This document shows, one piece after another, positions 11,101-22,463 of a stretch of DNA of 64,000 bases. Under the pieces are notes generated by a model. That model was not told where the DNA came from and did not search any database. It worked only from the letters and a program-made list of their open reading frames with translations. The number at the start of each line of letters is the position of its first letter. Position 1 is the stretch's first letter. Made by a program: the position numbers and the translations under genes. Origin of the DNA: Plenodomus lindquistii (taxonomy: Eukaryota; Ascomycota; Dothideomycetes; Pleosporales; Leptosphaeriaceae); NCBI GenBank assembly GCA_025504975.1, contig JANUWI010000010.1, positions 806,001-870,000 of the forward strand, given 5' to 3'.

Positions 11101-11876
11101 AAAGCCGCATCCTCGCCTGTAGAGGGCTTTGAAATTGGTATTGATTGCCAATCCTTTGCATCCGTCTTGCTCACATCACCGGGGGTCGCATGCGATTCGG
11201 TCACCGCACCATCTTCTGGAGATTGTGTGTCTGGAGCTACTGTCTTGTCGGCCAATCCAGTCCGCTCAGCCAGAAACTTCTCAAGCTCAAGCCTCTCCGA
11301 TGCATCCAATCGTTGGTCCCACAATCCGCGGACCAGTCGAGCCAGGACCAGGGGCGCATCGAGCTCGATGCCGGCTGGGATGGAACATGTGGCGCGCTGT
11401 CCCGATTCCTTATGGGCGAGAGTCACTGAGAGGACGGGTACTCCGGCCGACCCCTTGGCACCTTGTAGCTGATCCTGAGGCCGTGTTACCCTCTGTTTGA
11501 GAAACCAGTCGGGAATGTGCACAGGTGGTAGGCCCTCTGTCTTCTTCCCTCGCTGTTGACGCCGCAGAGCCGCAGTGTATCTCCGCGTCTGCTCACGCGA
11601 TCGTTGGAGCTTCTGTGCGATGAGGTCGGGATCCTCGCTTGCTATCGCAGCTTCTGCTTGCTGCTCCGCGGGGGCTGTCTCGTCGTCGGGCTTTGTCGAG
11701 GCATTGTGGTCGTTTGGGGTGCCATCGGGCGTCGGCGGCGGGTTCGCTGCTTGTGCAAGCTGACGCGTGGTGTGAAAGAGACGGTTTCGCGGTATTGATG
11801 GGTAACGCCGGCCTCGGATGACGCGCGCTGGAGGTCTTGCTGTGGACGCTCGCAGTGCTGACCGAATGACATACAT
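8150..11876 (-). CDS. Mitochondrial AAA ATPase, Msp1/ATAD1-like, with a degenerate first AAA-like module
   Basis: Two exons: 11876-9967 and 9911-8150 (55-nt intron, branch GCTAAC, acceptor CGTAG), giving 1,223 aa. The N-terminus is rich in Arg/Ser/Ala with RLFHTTRQL, a convincing mitochondrial presequence. The C-terminal AAA module is intact: Walker A GPPGTGKT at 906-913, Walker B IVFLDEADA at 961-969, and the NRPFDLDDAVIRRLPRR sensor/arginine-finger region ending at 1,025. The RRLPRR form and the pore-side MDKWVGEGEKN are typical of the Msp1/ATAD1 subgroup, which extracts misplaced membrane proteins. Upstream, residues about 340-635 look like a second AAA fold without a P-loop: NLILHAPNAEQEN sits where Walker A should be, KIVYVRDFKEL where Walker B should be, and IMIIGSTC as a sensor strand. 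Yeast Msp1 is about 360 aa, so this is a different, much larger relative. Function is inferred only at the level of ATP-driven protein remodelling. Confidence 0.85.
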
Positions 11877-12658
11877 ACGGGCGTCTCTGGCGCTTCCGTA
11901 AATGGGGTCGAGAGGAGCCTACGAGGTTACGGCGTAGGCTGAATGGAGCGAGCGATGCGCTGAGTGGTGATGGCGAAACTTGTCATTACTTTTTGCCATG
12001 GACAATTCGATCGATATCCGCCTCGAACAAGGGTCCAGGCCAAGGACGCGCTTACCGATGGGCGATCTTGCCCCAAACAAGTAATTGACCCAACTCAACT
12101 GCGACGACATCTTGATGAACCCCCACCTGAACGCCGAATGACCCAAATCTCTACCGCTTCTAATGCAGACGCGTCAAAGGGACGTACTACACGCATATCT
12201 GTTACCCAAGTCTGGTCGTCTGAGGGCTAAAGCTGGGCGGCCTAATGCATGTGGTCGCGTATTATAATGCGCGCCCACTTGTTCGCGATCCTCACCAAGA
12301 TAGAAAGACAGAGATTAATTCTTACAGCATCAACAAGAGGAGATACAAGACTGTTTCCTTAGAAACGTTGCTCGTAGGATTAGGCTCTATAATTCAAGAA
12401 GATTATACCTTTGACTGGTTCTTTGCAGACGTTGGCCAGAATCAGTCCAGACAGCGAATATAAATTGCCGGAACCCAAATATGAATTCTGCTTGGATTGC
12501 TGTACATATGACACTGAGCCAATAAACTAGTATCTCCTATATAATTCTAGACAGGGGCCTAATATTGCATCTTGAACTTGTCGAAAGTTCAGCTTTTTTT
12601 CTAGTAAACTTCCTCTGACCTTATAAAGTATAACCTAAGCCTAGGTTATACTTTACTC
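11877..12658. other. Divergent intergenic region upstream of the AAA ATPase and MFS genes
   Basis: About 780 bp between two start codons on opposite strands, so it must hold both promoters. No open frame of note. Its distal end contains the inverted repeat listed separately. Confidence 0.5.
12625..12654. repeat. Perfect 13-bp inverted repeat with 4-nt spacer next to the MFS start codon
   Basis: The left arm AAAGTATAACCTA (12625-12637) and right arm TAGGTTATACTTT (12642-12654) are exact reverse complements around AGCC. The repeat ends 4 bp before the ATG at 12659. It could be a binding site for a dimeric regulator, or a hairpin in the mRNA leader if transcription starts upstream. The sequence cannot distinguish these. 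Confidence 0.8.
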
Positions 12659-14203
12659 ATGTACAATCCCCTGATGAGTAGCTCTACATTGAGCGGAGGT
12701 TCCTCACACAAGTCCTCGATGGAGCTGAATATCCCTTCTCGAACCCTCAGCCGGTTCCTGTCCAACCAAAGCGCATGTCATAACATCGGCGAGAAGGTCA
12801 CCAGGAGCCAGCAGTGGAGGACACTGGCGTCGACGTCGCTTGTGGCGTTTGTAGTCATCGGTAACTACAATCTCTTTAGAAGGCTGAGTAATGTCTGACA
12901 TATACAGGCCTCACACAAGCTTTTGGCGTGTTCCAGGCGCATTATGGCCGCACAGAGGCCGTGAATGAAGGTATATTGCGACCGGAGGACATGAAGGAGC
13001 GCGCCCTTCTTTCTACGATCGGTTCTCTCGGGAACGGGGGCATCATCGCCGTCTTCGCCGTCGTGTACTACCCACATCTTCCTAAGATTGGCAAATACAT
13101 TAGGCTGCTGTGTTGTTTCGGCACGCTTTTGGTGGCTTTGGGATTTGCAACCGCAAGTCTGAGCCGGAATGTAAGCATCCACTGATATTACAGATCTGGA
13201 GCACCCGCTGACTCCTGTCTAGATTGGGACACTGGTCGGATGCCAAGGACTACTCGTCGGCCTTGGAGCTGGTCTGCTTGTCAACATACTTGCGCCAATC
13301 CTCCCCGAGTATTTCCCACGTCGTAGTGGCCTTGCACAAGGGACAATGTATGCGTGTAAGTAACCCTTGCGATCTGGCGCTGACACTCTGCTGACCTAAC
13401 AAGTTGCTGCGCTCGGAGGCACCATATGGTCTCTCGTCTTGACACAATTGCTGGAGCATGTTGGTTGCAGAAAAACACTCGGTATCACTGCTGGAGTCAG
13501 CTTTGTGTTCTTGGGGACCGCTAGCCTGCTCGCCCTCCCACCTCGGAAGTACGAAAAGCGAAGCACAAGAATAGTTGGTTGGAAGACCTTCCGAGACCCC
13601 ATCTTCTCCCTTCTGGCAATTGTCAATCTGATCCATCCGCTGACGCTAGCGATTCCCTTGACCTACGGACCGGAGTTCGCGGAGTTGGTGGGTTTCAGCA
13701 TAACTGCAGCATCGCAATTATTAGCCGTCAACAGCGCTGTTGGAATACCCTCACGCCTTGGTTGCGGAGCGCTCGCCGATCTGTTTGGTCACCAGAATAT
13801 GCTGATGCTCGCCACAGTAGTCTACGCGGTCGCAATATGGGCGTTGTGGCTCCCTTCTGCACTCCGAAGTAACGCAGACCTATACATTGCTATGGCAGTC
13901 TGTCACGGCGTTATTAGCGGAGTCTTCAATACCGTGTCCAATTCGGCACAGAAGCAACTTTTCGGAGACGAAATGTACTATCCCAAGAACGGTGCAATGA
14001 CGACTATTCGGGGCGTTGGATACGTCCTTGGTGTGCCTATTGCAGGGTTGTTGATCAGAAGGGTGGCGGACGAAGAGTTGGAAAGCCGTGACTTTATGAG
14101 GCCAATTGTGTATACGGGTAGCCTATTGATCATCTCGATTGTCTGCCTCACGATTGTTCGCGTCAAGGATGCGAAAAGGAACGGGTGGAAATGGGCGAGA
14201 TGA
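12659..14203 (+). CDS. Major facilitator superfamily transporter, monocarboxylate (MCT)-like
   Basis: Four exons: 12659-12860, 12908-13170, 13223-13355 and 13404-14203 (introns 47, 52 and 48 nt), giving 465 aa. After a polar N-terminus of about 50 residues comes WRTLASTSLVAFVVIG|LTQAFGVFQAHY, the first membrane helix with the loop pattern typical of fungal MCT-like (MFS_1) carriers. It is followed by alternating hydrophobic helices such as GTLVGCQGLLVGLGAGLLV and an SRLGCGALADLFG segment between the two halves. About twelve helices are expected. Homologues carry organic acids or similar small anions, or are uncharacterised; the substrate cannot be read here. Every splice junction keeps the frame and a helix intact. 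An upstream in-frame start is not visible, and the palindrome just before the ATG may bear on control. Confidence 0.88.
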
Positions 14204-14918
14204 TGTCCAGTTGTCACGATACGTAGCAATGGAATTTTACATGCAGCACAGCTTGGGTCGCTATGTACAGCAGCTTCACTGCGTGCCGTGGTGTCGACGA
14301 GAGTTGGTTAGTGCAGGCGATGGTGAGACAGCCGCCATGCCATGCCATGCGGCTCGTGAACCAGTGGGGACATGCAGGCCGCATGATGCTGTGCCTGGGG
14401 GGACGGCCATCCGATTGGCTTGATGACTGCATCGGCAGCAGCTGCATCGTCGGCCTTGCACATGCGTCCAGGACGCTCGATATGGACGGGAATTGGGAAA
14501 TGTGATTTGTGATTTGTGACGACGCATGGTGATGAGGGTTGGTGAGGAGCCGTGAGTGGCTCGGCGGTTCTTGCGGCTCCTGGCCCAAGTGTCGATCATC
14601 GCTTCCTAGCTGACCGCTACGCAAAACAAAGCGTGGCCGGGCCCATTCACTCCCGCAATGCACGTTCTCGCTGCATCTCGAGGGTGGTTGGAGGCCCACG
14701 ATCGCTGGCCTTGAGTCCATGCGTCCCGTCCAGTCGGCCCAGTCCCGTCACCTTTTGCCTGACTGTCTCGGTACAGCTGATTCCCTCGCCAACCACGTGC
14801 ATTCCTTTCACCACGTAGCTTTCAACACGTAGGCAAGCGCACCCCAGGACCCATGACGTCCCCTGGACATGTCTGCTAGATATCGCCATACTCCTCCACC
14901 ATTGACCTGGGGGAAGCG
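14204..14918. other. Intergenic interval with no supported gene
   Basis: Holds the MFS 3' flank and the promoter of the WD40 gene. It contains a short CCATG tandem (about 14336-14350). The 168-codon minus frame at 14720-14214 has no domain and I do not accept it. Confidence 0.45.
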
Positions 14919-17900
14919 ATGTCGCTTACTCCCTCCAACTCCAGGATGATGAGCCCTGCCATGGGCGGCATCAAGCTCAATCCTTCGCCCTCGCCATACC
15001 CCAAGAACACGCCATTGCGGTCGCCAGTCAAGTCGAGTCGCATCGAAGCCAATCTCGCCCTCCGTCAAGTCATTGGCACCACCACAAGCTCGGCCAATGC
15101 CTTCGACAGCCTGGCTACCGGCCGCTGTCTGGCCTACACAGCTGGAGCCGCAGCCGTCATTGCCTCCATAGACGAAGACCACGCAGTCTCTCAACGCTTT
15201 TACCGCGCCCGCCCGACCACGAATCCCATCAATCCCTCGGCATCCATCTATGGCGGACCCTCGACCCCAACCCAGAACGAGAGCCGCAACCGAACCGCTG
15301 TGTCGCTAAGGGACGCTGGCTATGGCGTCTCTCCTGTCGGGTCGCCAGCTACCAACGACTGGCCCGACTCACCTAGCAACAAGGCCTGGACCATGAAGGA
15401 GAAGATCAAGGCAGCAACCTGTGTCAGCTTCAGCCCAGATGGCAAGTTTCTTGCTGTTGGTGAGGTACGTATCTGCACAGTCGCTCGACCACGCACAACT
15501 GACCCTTGGAAAGACCGGCTACAAACCACGCGTCCTCATCTTCTCCACCGCGCGAGATGCGCCCTCCGACACTCCCCTGACCTCGCTCTCCGACCACACA
15601 TTCGGTGTCAATTGCGTCGCCTTCAGCCCAGACTCCCGCTATCTTGCTAGCTTAGGGTCTGCCAACGATGGCTTCCTGCATGTATGGAGCATCAATGCAC
15701 GAACTGGCGCAGCGACACTGTTCGCTAGCAACAAATGCGTCAGTCACATCAACCGAATGGCGTGGATGGGGAACAGATTGATCACCGTGGGGACCCGCCA
15801 TGTCAAGGTCTGGAAGATAGAGGAGCATACGGGTGCGATACGCATGAAAACGCGCCAAAGCGACCTGTCCTTCTTGTCGAGCGCCATGCACAAGACCTTA
15901 CCAGGCCGTAATTGCATCCTAGACGGCCTAAGGGATGCTACATTCACAAGCGTAGTCCCAATTGCGTCGAATCGAGCCATTGTGGCTTCAGACAAGGGCG
16001 AGATATGCCTACTCGACGATTCCGGATCAGAGCACCGTTTCTCAAAGTTGACAGACGCCGGCTTTCCCGTCAGCGCCATGGCAGTCGACGTCAAGGGTCG
16101 CCTTCATATTGGCGGCAACCATGGTGGGCTCAAGACTCTGTTTGTTGACGATATCGTCAAGACCATGACACCTCCACCGTCGCCCCCACCTCGGGTGGAA
16201 TCGCCCACAGTGACGGCGATAGGCTCCAATCAGATTGGAGCAGTAGGGTGCTTAAATGACTATGTGATTACTGTCGACTCACAACGCGCGATTCGATTAT
16301 CACATCTATGTGCCGTGGACGACGAAGCCGTGGTTGGGGACATGCTCCACATGTTGCCGGCCCATGGCGATGCTGTTCTTGGGGTGAACGCTGGACTTGC
16401 AGAGTCGAATACTCTTAACGCATCATACTATACATGGGCCGCTGATGGAACCGTCATCTTCTGGAGCGAAGGCACATCTACCGGCTCATTACAGATACCA
16501 CTCGAACAGTTGGACGGCCCAGACGCTATAGTCAATGAGTTGAGAACCGCACGCGTTTTGTCTGATGGCAGCTTCCTTATCACCGGAGACAAATATGGAG
16601 TTCTGAGGTACGTTCGGGAGCCTGGTCTGCGAAATGTTGAAAGTAGCATTCTCAGACAAAAGTCCTTCATGTCTTGACGTACTGACACGAAACAGAATCA
16701 TCGAGTGCAAGACAGGCGTTAGTGCATATGACTTCAAAGCTCATGCGAATGAGATTACGAGCATCGCCATCCACGAGAATGATCAATGCGTGCTTCTAGC
16801 GTGCGCCAGTCGAGATCGTATGGTGCAGGTCTTCATCCGAACGGACGACGCATGGGATCTGTTGCAGACACTGGATGAGCATGTCGGCGCAGTGAATGGA
16901 ATTTCGTTCTCTCGGGACGGCACACGACTGGTATCATCGTCGAGCGACCGAACTATGGTTGTGCGTGAGTTGATAACTCGTGTCGACCAAGACCAAACGT
17001 TCCGCGCCTTCGTTATGCTACGAGCTATCATACTGAAGGCATCTCCGGTCTCCATGGCATGGGATGCTGACAATAATGATGCTCTGCTCGTTTCAACCAT
17101 CGATCGCCAGGTGCACAAGTTCGACACCCGCAACGGTCAGTGTATCAGCAACTTCAAAGCTTGCGATACTGACGGCGGTGACGCTGTTGTACTCTCTTCA
17201 CTTGTACATATCCCTCGCGGATGGGGCGCCCCACTAATTGCTGGCGTTTCAAGCACAGACAAGTCCATCCGCGTCTACGATGACAACGGCGCGCTTATAG
17301 CCCGTGATTGGGGACATACGGAGGGCGTCTCTGACATTGCTCTTGTGCAGACAGGCACTGTCGCGGAGGGTGAGACTAGTGAGAAGTCTATCGTGACCGT
17401 CGCAGTCGATGGGACCATCTTTGTATGGGGCCTTGCACTGCAACCGCCGAATCGTCACGACCTTTCAAAATCTGTGGACCTCCTCACTCCAAGCACACCT
17501 GCAGATCCAGACTTGTTGGCTACCAAACCACCCCTGAGACGCGTGTTCTCACAATCAGAACTGGCACGATTCCAACGTTCGCCCGAAGAAGGAGAGACTA
17601 CGCCGACAGGCAGGAGATCTCCCAAACTACGCAAGAAAGTATCCAAATTCTCTCTGGCGCCGACTCCAAAGCTGGACCCTTCGCCCACACAAAGCAGTTC
17701 TCGAGAAGGTCGCGCAAGTAATTGGCAGAGCTATGGAACCACTCGCAGAAACAAGAATCGGTCGCCTTCACCTCCAAGCCCACGGCACCCACCAGTCACG
17801 AAGCGACGAGCATCGATCGACGTACGTGTTCGTGGCAAGGCACCGACCAACGAATTCGGTAGCATCGGCTCAGCCAGCGAGAGTTTATGCAGGACTCTAC

Positions 17901-18283
17901 GCGCATATCGCAAGCGCCTAGCAAACAGTAGCGATGCAATGAGCTCAGAGCACGCACGAGAAGTTGAGCGAGAACTCGCGGCCACAGCACGAGCAGTCGG
18001 CGAGCGCGTCAAGTCGAAAGAGTTTGACGAGACCGTCATGGTGAAGCTGCTGGATCAGTACTCGGAGAGGCTTGTCAATCTACTGGATGAGAAGATTGCA
18101 GCAAGCGTGGCCCAACGCGTACGGGAGACTAGCGTCTTTTCAGATGGTGCTGATTCGCCGGTGCTGGATCAGCGTCCTGGTATTAGTAGGGAGAACAGCG
18201 CGTTCATCGAGGGGCCTCGCGGAGAAAGCCCAATGAGCGATGAGCAGATTGCAGAGACGACGGAGAAGCTCAGTATAGAGTGA
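14919..18283 (+). CDS. WD40-repeat protein of the MABP1/WDR62 type
   Basis: Three exons: 14919-15464, 15514-16607 and 16696-18283 (introns 49 and 88 nt), giving 1,075 aa. After a Ser/Pro-rich start, residue ~50 begins the motif LRQVIGTTTSSANAFDS and an AYTAGAAAVIAS strand, which resemble the opening of animal MABP1/WDR62. Two seven-bladed propellers follow: blade signatures include TCVSFSPDGKFLAVGE, FGVNCVAFSPDSRYLASLG, HVWSI, HVKVWKI and, in the second propeller, ITSIAIHENDQCVLLACASRD and FVWGL. From about residue 840 the chain is Ser/Arg/Pro-rich, with helical segments (SSEHAREVERELAATARAVG) near the end. In animals this family scaffolds JNK signalling and spindle-pole proteins; a similar scaffold role in fungi is inference. 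The second intron contains an in-frame stop in the unspliced frame, which supports splicing. Confidence 0.85.
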
Positions 18284-19156
18284 AGTATTGCAAGCAGGCA
18301 CGTCTACACAGGATAAGTCACGCATCATGTTGGCGCACTGGGGGGTTAACTTAGGTTGTGGTAGATATGATGGTGTGCCTCCGTGACACCTGCGCTACTT
18401 GCGCTGGACACCGGCGTTTAAGGCGACGAAGCAACTGACAATGGGATCGCATATGTTAGGGCGCGTATGGAGTTTAGCATCTTCACCCGGATATCATGGT
18501 GGAGGGTGTAGGGTGGTGTGTAGTACGACTTCTTCTTCTCACACTGCGTGCAGCACGTATAAGTAATCGTAAATCTTAGTATCATCGGCATTGCATCAGG
18601 ATGTTTCCTACAAACCAATTGGCTTTTCACGATTTGTGTTTTCTGTTACGGTGAACAGCGTCTGTTATGCGTTGATTTACGGGTATTACTTCAAAACTGT
18701 TAGGTTAGTGATGTCCGCTGTTGCTACAGGGCATTCTCCTGATACACGCTAGGTATTCCACATCGAGAGACTTATTTAAACTGTATCCCATCACACCCTT
18801 CTCTTCTTGTCTTCATTTGCGCTCTCGAAAAAACAAAAACAATAATCATCCACACTGAGAGAAAATCCTCTTCAGTTCTTCAATTCACTATACACAACAC
18901 AGCACTTCCTTCTATATACCTCGACATGCCCCTTTGATTCTGGTAATCTCCCTCACCAACACCACAGTCCCTACTCAAAACACAAAAGTAACCAGTTGAC
19001 CGACCACCGCCGAGCTATCAATCAGCCCTGCCTGCGTCGCTCCCAAAAACGCCAAACAATGCTCAACATAAGCGATTAAAACGACCGTTGTGTAATATTG
19101 TATCCCCAGAACGCAAATGCCACCACGTCTTCTATGCATGTTCCGAAGTATATAGT
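18284..19156. other. Interval between convergent 3' ends
   Basis: About 870 bp between the ends of the WD40 and ADAM genes, with A/C-rich runs (about 18825-18990). No gene seen. Confidence 0.45.
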
Positions 19157-21637
19157 CTATGCATACCGCACACTCCCTCTATGATACAACGGCGGCGGCT
19201 GCGGTACTCCCCCTCCTACATTCCCATTCGGCGTCCAGCCTCCCGGTGGCGCACCAGGCGGCGGCGCATACTGCTGCATGCCTGCTCCGTTGATCAGCGG
19301 GCCCCCGCTGCCGCCTGGGTTTCCGCGATGGCCTCGATGTCTGGCTTGATATGGAGGCGGTGGGGGTTGAGCGGCTGCGTATTTCTTGAGCTTGGAGCGG
19401 CGCCGGTACGAGCGCCAGCAGCATCCTACTATGCAGAGGAGTAGGAGGCCGCCGAGGCCGGCGGCAAGCCCAATGACGAGGCTGAGGTTGCGGTCGATCC
19501 AGGATTTGATTTCGCCGCCTACGGAACCGCCTTTGCATTGGCCCTGTGTGGGTTGGTTGTTAGTTGCTGCGTTCTTTGGGACGTTGACTTGGACATGGAG
19601 ACTTACGTTGTCGCATGTTCCTCCGCCAGAACAACTCGTTCCATCAAGGAAGTTTTGCTGAATCCCGTAGCATACGCCGCGTCCAAACTCGGGGCTCGCA
19701 CAGCTGAGCATGCAATTGCTGTTGTCGCAGGCGTACGTGTCGTTGCCGGTGGTGTAGCTGCCCATAATAGTCTTGCACTGTTGGTCGCGAGACGTACACT
19801 GGCCACTCGCACATTTCAGGCCATTGCCACAATCTGAGCCATCATTTGTGTGCGTGTCTTCTGGGCAGTACGGTGAGTCTCCTGTACATGTCTCTTGGGG
19901 ATCGCAGTCACCGACGCTGGCACGGCAAACGGTGGTCGAAGAGGCAAACTGGCAGTTGCGACAGCAGTCTTCGTTGGAGTCATCGCAGACGGCGTCGCCG
20001 CGGAAACGGCACGTCGTAGGATCGCAGCAGTTGTTGTCGCCACATTGCTGTTCGCCGCCGCAATCGCACTGCTCGTCGCCTTCTACAATGCCGTTGCCGC
20101 AGCGTTGGCCAGTGATGGTCGTTACATCCCTGTTGTTCGTGAGACAACTCGACTTGACGCTATTCCGTCCCAGAGCAGAGCAAATGTTCCCTATTGAGCA
20201 AGCGGAGAAGCGTGTTATGCCATTCGCAGTCGATGGGTTCATAATGAAGCCTTCGTTCGCATCGCAAGAGTTGGCGCTGAGCGGACAACATTGCTGTGCG
20301 TTTACAAGGTTCGAGTTTGCGCATTGGTCGGATGTGCAGTCGTGGACTGCGCCATAGGTGTGGCCTGTTTCGTGGGCGATGACTTGCCATTCCGTGTTTG
20401 TGCGGATGACGACGTTTGCGCCGGCTACCTGTTCGCCGCTGTTGCCGGTGTTACCTTGGGAGCCAGTGGTGCAAGCTTGTCCGAGCCAGGCGAGGCCAAC
20501 GGCGGATCCAGTGTTGCACGTTGAGAGGAGGGTCCAGTGGGAATACTCGTCTGTTTGCTGGCCGCGCCACGTAGAGAACTGGTTCAGGCGGTCTTGGATT
20601 TGGATGTTGCCACCACAAGCCTGGTTCCATGGTGTGGCTTGCTGTGGCGAAGTTGGGCAGTCAGGTTCGGTAATGACGAGATTGGCAAGGCCGAGGGAGA
20701 TATTGAAGGTGCTTTCGAACAATTCGGAGGCTTGGTTCATGGCGGAGATGATGTTGGTCTGAGTCCGGTTCTTGTCGCGGTTGAAGGATTGGACATAGTT
20801 GCAGTCTGCAGCCACTCCGACGAGCGCAACTCTGCGGGTATTCGGGCAGCCCTGGGTGCTTCCAATCGTGGAGACAAGGTTGACACCGGCGCCGTTGCCT
20901 CCGGGTTGCGTGTCGAGCTGGCGCTTACCAAAGAGGTTCGAGATGGGAGTGAAGCCAAAGTTTTCCTCGCTGCGTGCCCGCATGGCAGCGTACACGGGAT
21001 GGTCCTCTCGCTTGTTAAACTGCAGCTCATCCGATAGACAGCCAGGCGCAACCTCTCTCTTCTTCAACTCGGAATGCTCTGTCGGCCTGACCATGTCCGA
21101 GTCCCTGAATACAACCATGTAGTCGTCGTCGCGCAAGTCAACATCCGGATCATCCGGCATGCGCGTGGCCTTGTAACTCGATGCTAGCTTGACGTGGTGG
21201 TGATCATGCTGAACGGTGAAGTGCCCTTCAAACAGCGGTGCCAGCCCGTCTCGCCGTATGCCGATGCGCGCCCACCCAACATTGTCCCAGCGATTCCCCC
21301 TCTTCACCCACGCGACGCCCTTGTAAATCTTGTGTTCTAACCGGTCAATCGGCTCCTGCCGCGCTATGCTCCCATCGTGGTTGAGATGTGTGATGCTGCC
21401 CCCCTCTACAAACAAGTCGTGGTTGGGCTCGAGACTGAGCCGTATGCGCTGGCCAGACACATCAAAGGCGAGGTCAAATGTCGACACGGCCGTCACTCGG
21501 TGGGTAGGCGTTAAGATGTCTGCATTCTTGGCAAGCGCGATTCGACTGAGGGGATCTCGGTGATTTGACGACGCTGCTGCAAGTGTGGCTGTGAGGGCAA
21601 CGGTGAGCGTGGCAGCCACGCTGCGAAATAATCGCAT
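19157..21637 (-). CDS. ADAM-type (M12B) membrane metalloprotease with disintegrin domain
   Basis: Two exons: 21637-19607 and 19543-19157, giving 805 aa. The start is the ATG at 21637; the frame extends to 21730 only from a TTG. Residues 1-22 (MRLFRSVAATLTVALTATLA) are a signal peptide. A propeptide follows, then a reprolysin domain with the zinc motif HETGHTYGAVH at 422-432 and a downstream Met-turn (IMNP). A Cys-rich disintegrin domain lies at about 510-590 and a second Cys-rich region up to about 670. One membrane helix (LSLVIGLAAGLGGLLLLCIV) sits at about 690-715 and the cytoplasmic tail is Pro/Gly-rich. This matches the fungal ADAM proteases (ADM-A/ADM-B of Aspergillus), thought to shed surface proteins. 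A 63-nt intron (19606-19544) with GTAAGT donor and ACTAAC branch is a multiple of three with no stop, so it is invisible in a plain translation. Confidence 0.9.
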   Translation of the reverse strand: MRLFRSVAATLTVALTATLAAASSNHRDPLSRIALAKNADILTPTHRVTAVSTFDLAFDVSGQRIRLSLEPNHDLFVEGGSITHLNHDGSIARQEPIDRLEHKIYKGVAWVKRGNRWDNVGWARIGIRRDGLAPLFEGHFTVQHDHHHVKLASSYKATRMPDDPDVDLRDDDYMVVFRDSDMVRPTEHSELKKREVAPGCLSDELQFNKREDHPVYAAMRARSEENFGFTPISNLFGKRQLDTQPGGNGAGVNLVSTIGSTQGCPNTRRVALVGVAADCNYVQSFNRDKNRTQTNIISAMNQASELFESTFNISLGLANLVITEPDCPTSPQQATPWNQACGGNIQIQDRLNQFSTWRGQQTDEYSHWTLLSTCNTGSAVGLAWLGQACTTGSQGNTGNSGEQVAGANVVIRTNTEWQVIAHETGHTYGAVHDCTSDQCANSNLVNAQQCCPLSANSCDANEGFIMNPSTANGITRFSACSIGNICSALGRNSVKSSCLTNNRDVTTITGQRCGNGIVEGDEQCDCGGEQQCGDNNCCDPTTCRFRGDAVCDDSNEDCCRNCQFASSTTVCRASVGDCDPQETCTGDSPYCPEDTHTNDGSDCGNGLKCASGQCTSRDQQCKTIMGSYTTGNDTYACDNSNCMLSCASPEFGRGVCYGIQQNFLDGTSCSGGGTCDNVSLHVQVNVPKNAATNNQPTQGQCKGGSVGGEIKSWIDRNLSLVIGLAAGLGGLLLLCIVGCCWRSYRRRSKLKKYAAAQPPPPPYQARHRGHRGNPGGSGGPLINGAGMQQYAPPPGAPPGGWTPNGNVGGGVPQPPPLYHRGSVRYA
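19544..19606 (-). other. In-frame 63-nt intron within the ADAM gene
   Basis: GTAAGT donor, ACTAAC branch and CACACAG acceptor. Removing it joins TCDN to GQCKGG and deletes 21 residues lying just before the membrane helix. Retained, the message would still encode a full protein. Confidence 0.75.
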
Positions 21638-22463
21638 TGTTGCGTCTGATTGTGTTCCGGTATGTGGGCTTTGTGTTGTGCCCTCTTCTTTGGTGTGGCA
21701 ATGGACCCTCGAGGCGGGATCCGGGAACAAGGGGATGGATGCCCTGGCGTTTCTGAAGAATATGTAAAAGACTGCAGAAAAACTACCACGATGCTTCAGC
21801 GAACGACATGGAGGAGGTAAATCGGATGCTCCGCGATTACAGGCAAATCAACAGATGAACTAGTCTAGAGTATACAGAAGGCAAGCCGATGGCGAGCGTC
21901 AAAGAGAGTCGTAATCGTACACAGCCCCCTGCTGCCCACCTGCCCTTGGCACACGGAAGGCGGATGTTAGAGCAAACTAGAGCCTGGGCGCAACACGACT
22001 GAAACCGTGCTGCCGCGGGCCTTTACTGGCGCAGAGCCTTGTCCATGGGGTATTTCACCACCTGGTCGTGTGTGCACTTTGCAATCGACGCGAACCAGTG
22101 CTTGTGTCGTTGCTGGTTGACCTCACAAGCGGCCTCTACACTTCCAACATCGAGTTGTGCATACATACGCCTAGCATTACAGAAGTACATAGTAATGCAT
22201 TGCTACTAAACATAGCTGCATGTTGAATACCACGGCTAAGCATCAGCGCGACTGTCAGCGTCTCAGTCTCACTGTACTGTTTTCATTGTAGCCGCTGACC
22301 ACGGCGCCTGTCACGCCCAGGCGTAGCAAAAAGCCCTTGAATCGCCTCCTCTAGCTAAGAAGAGCTTGGCCTGCTTACAGACCACTCCTGCGCCTGCAAT
22401 TCTCCGCGCAGTTTGCCGTCCCAACCATGTCCGGCACATCATCGTGTTGCCAAGGTGACGCGG
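21638..22463. other. Promoter side of the ADAM gene and 3' flank of facA
   Basis: About 825 bp with no open frame worth calling. Both neighbours lie on the minus strand. Confidence 0.45.

Noticed and set aside
14214..14720. 168-codon minus-strand frame
   Set aside because: Composition looks random (many His, Ser, Pro, Arg and Cys), and no domain is visible.
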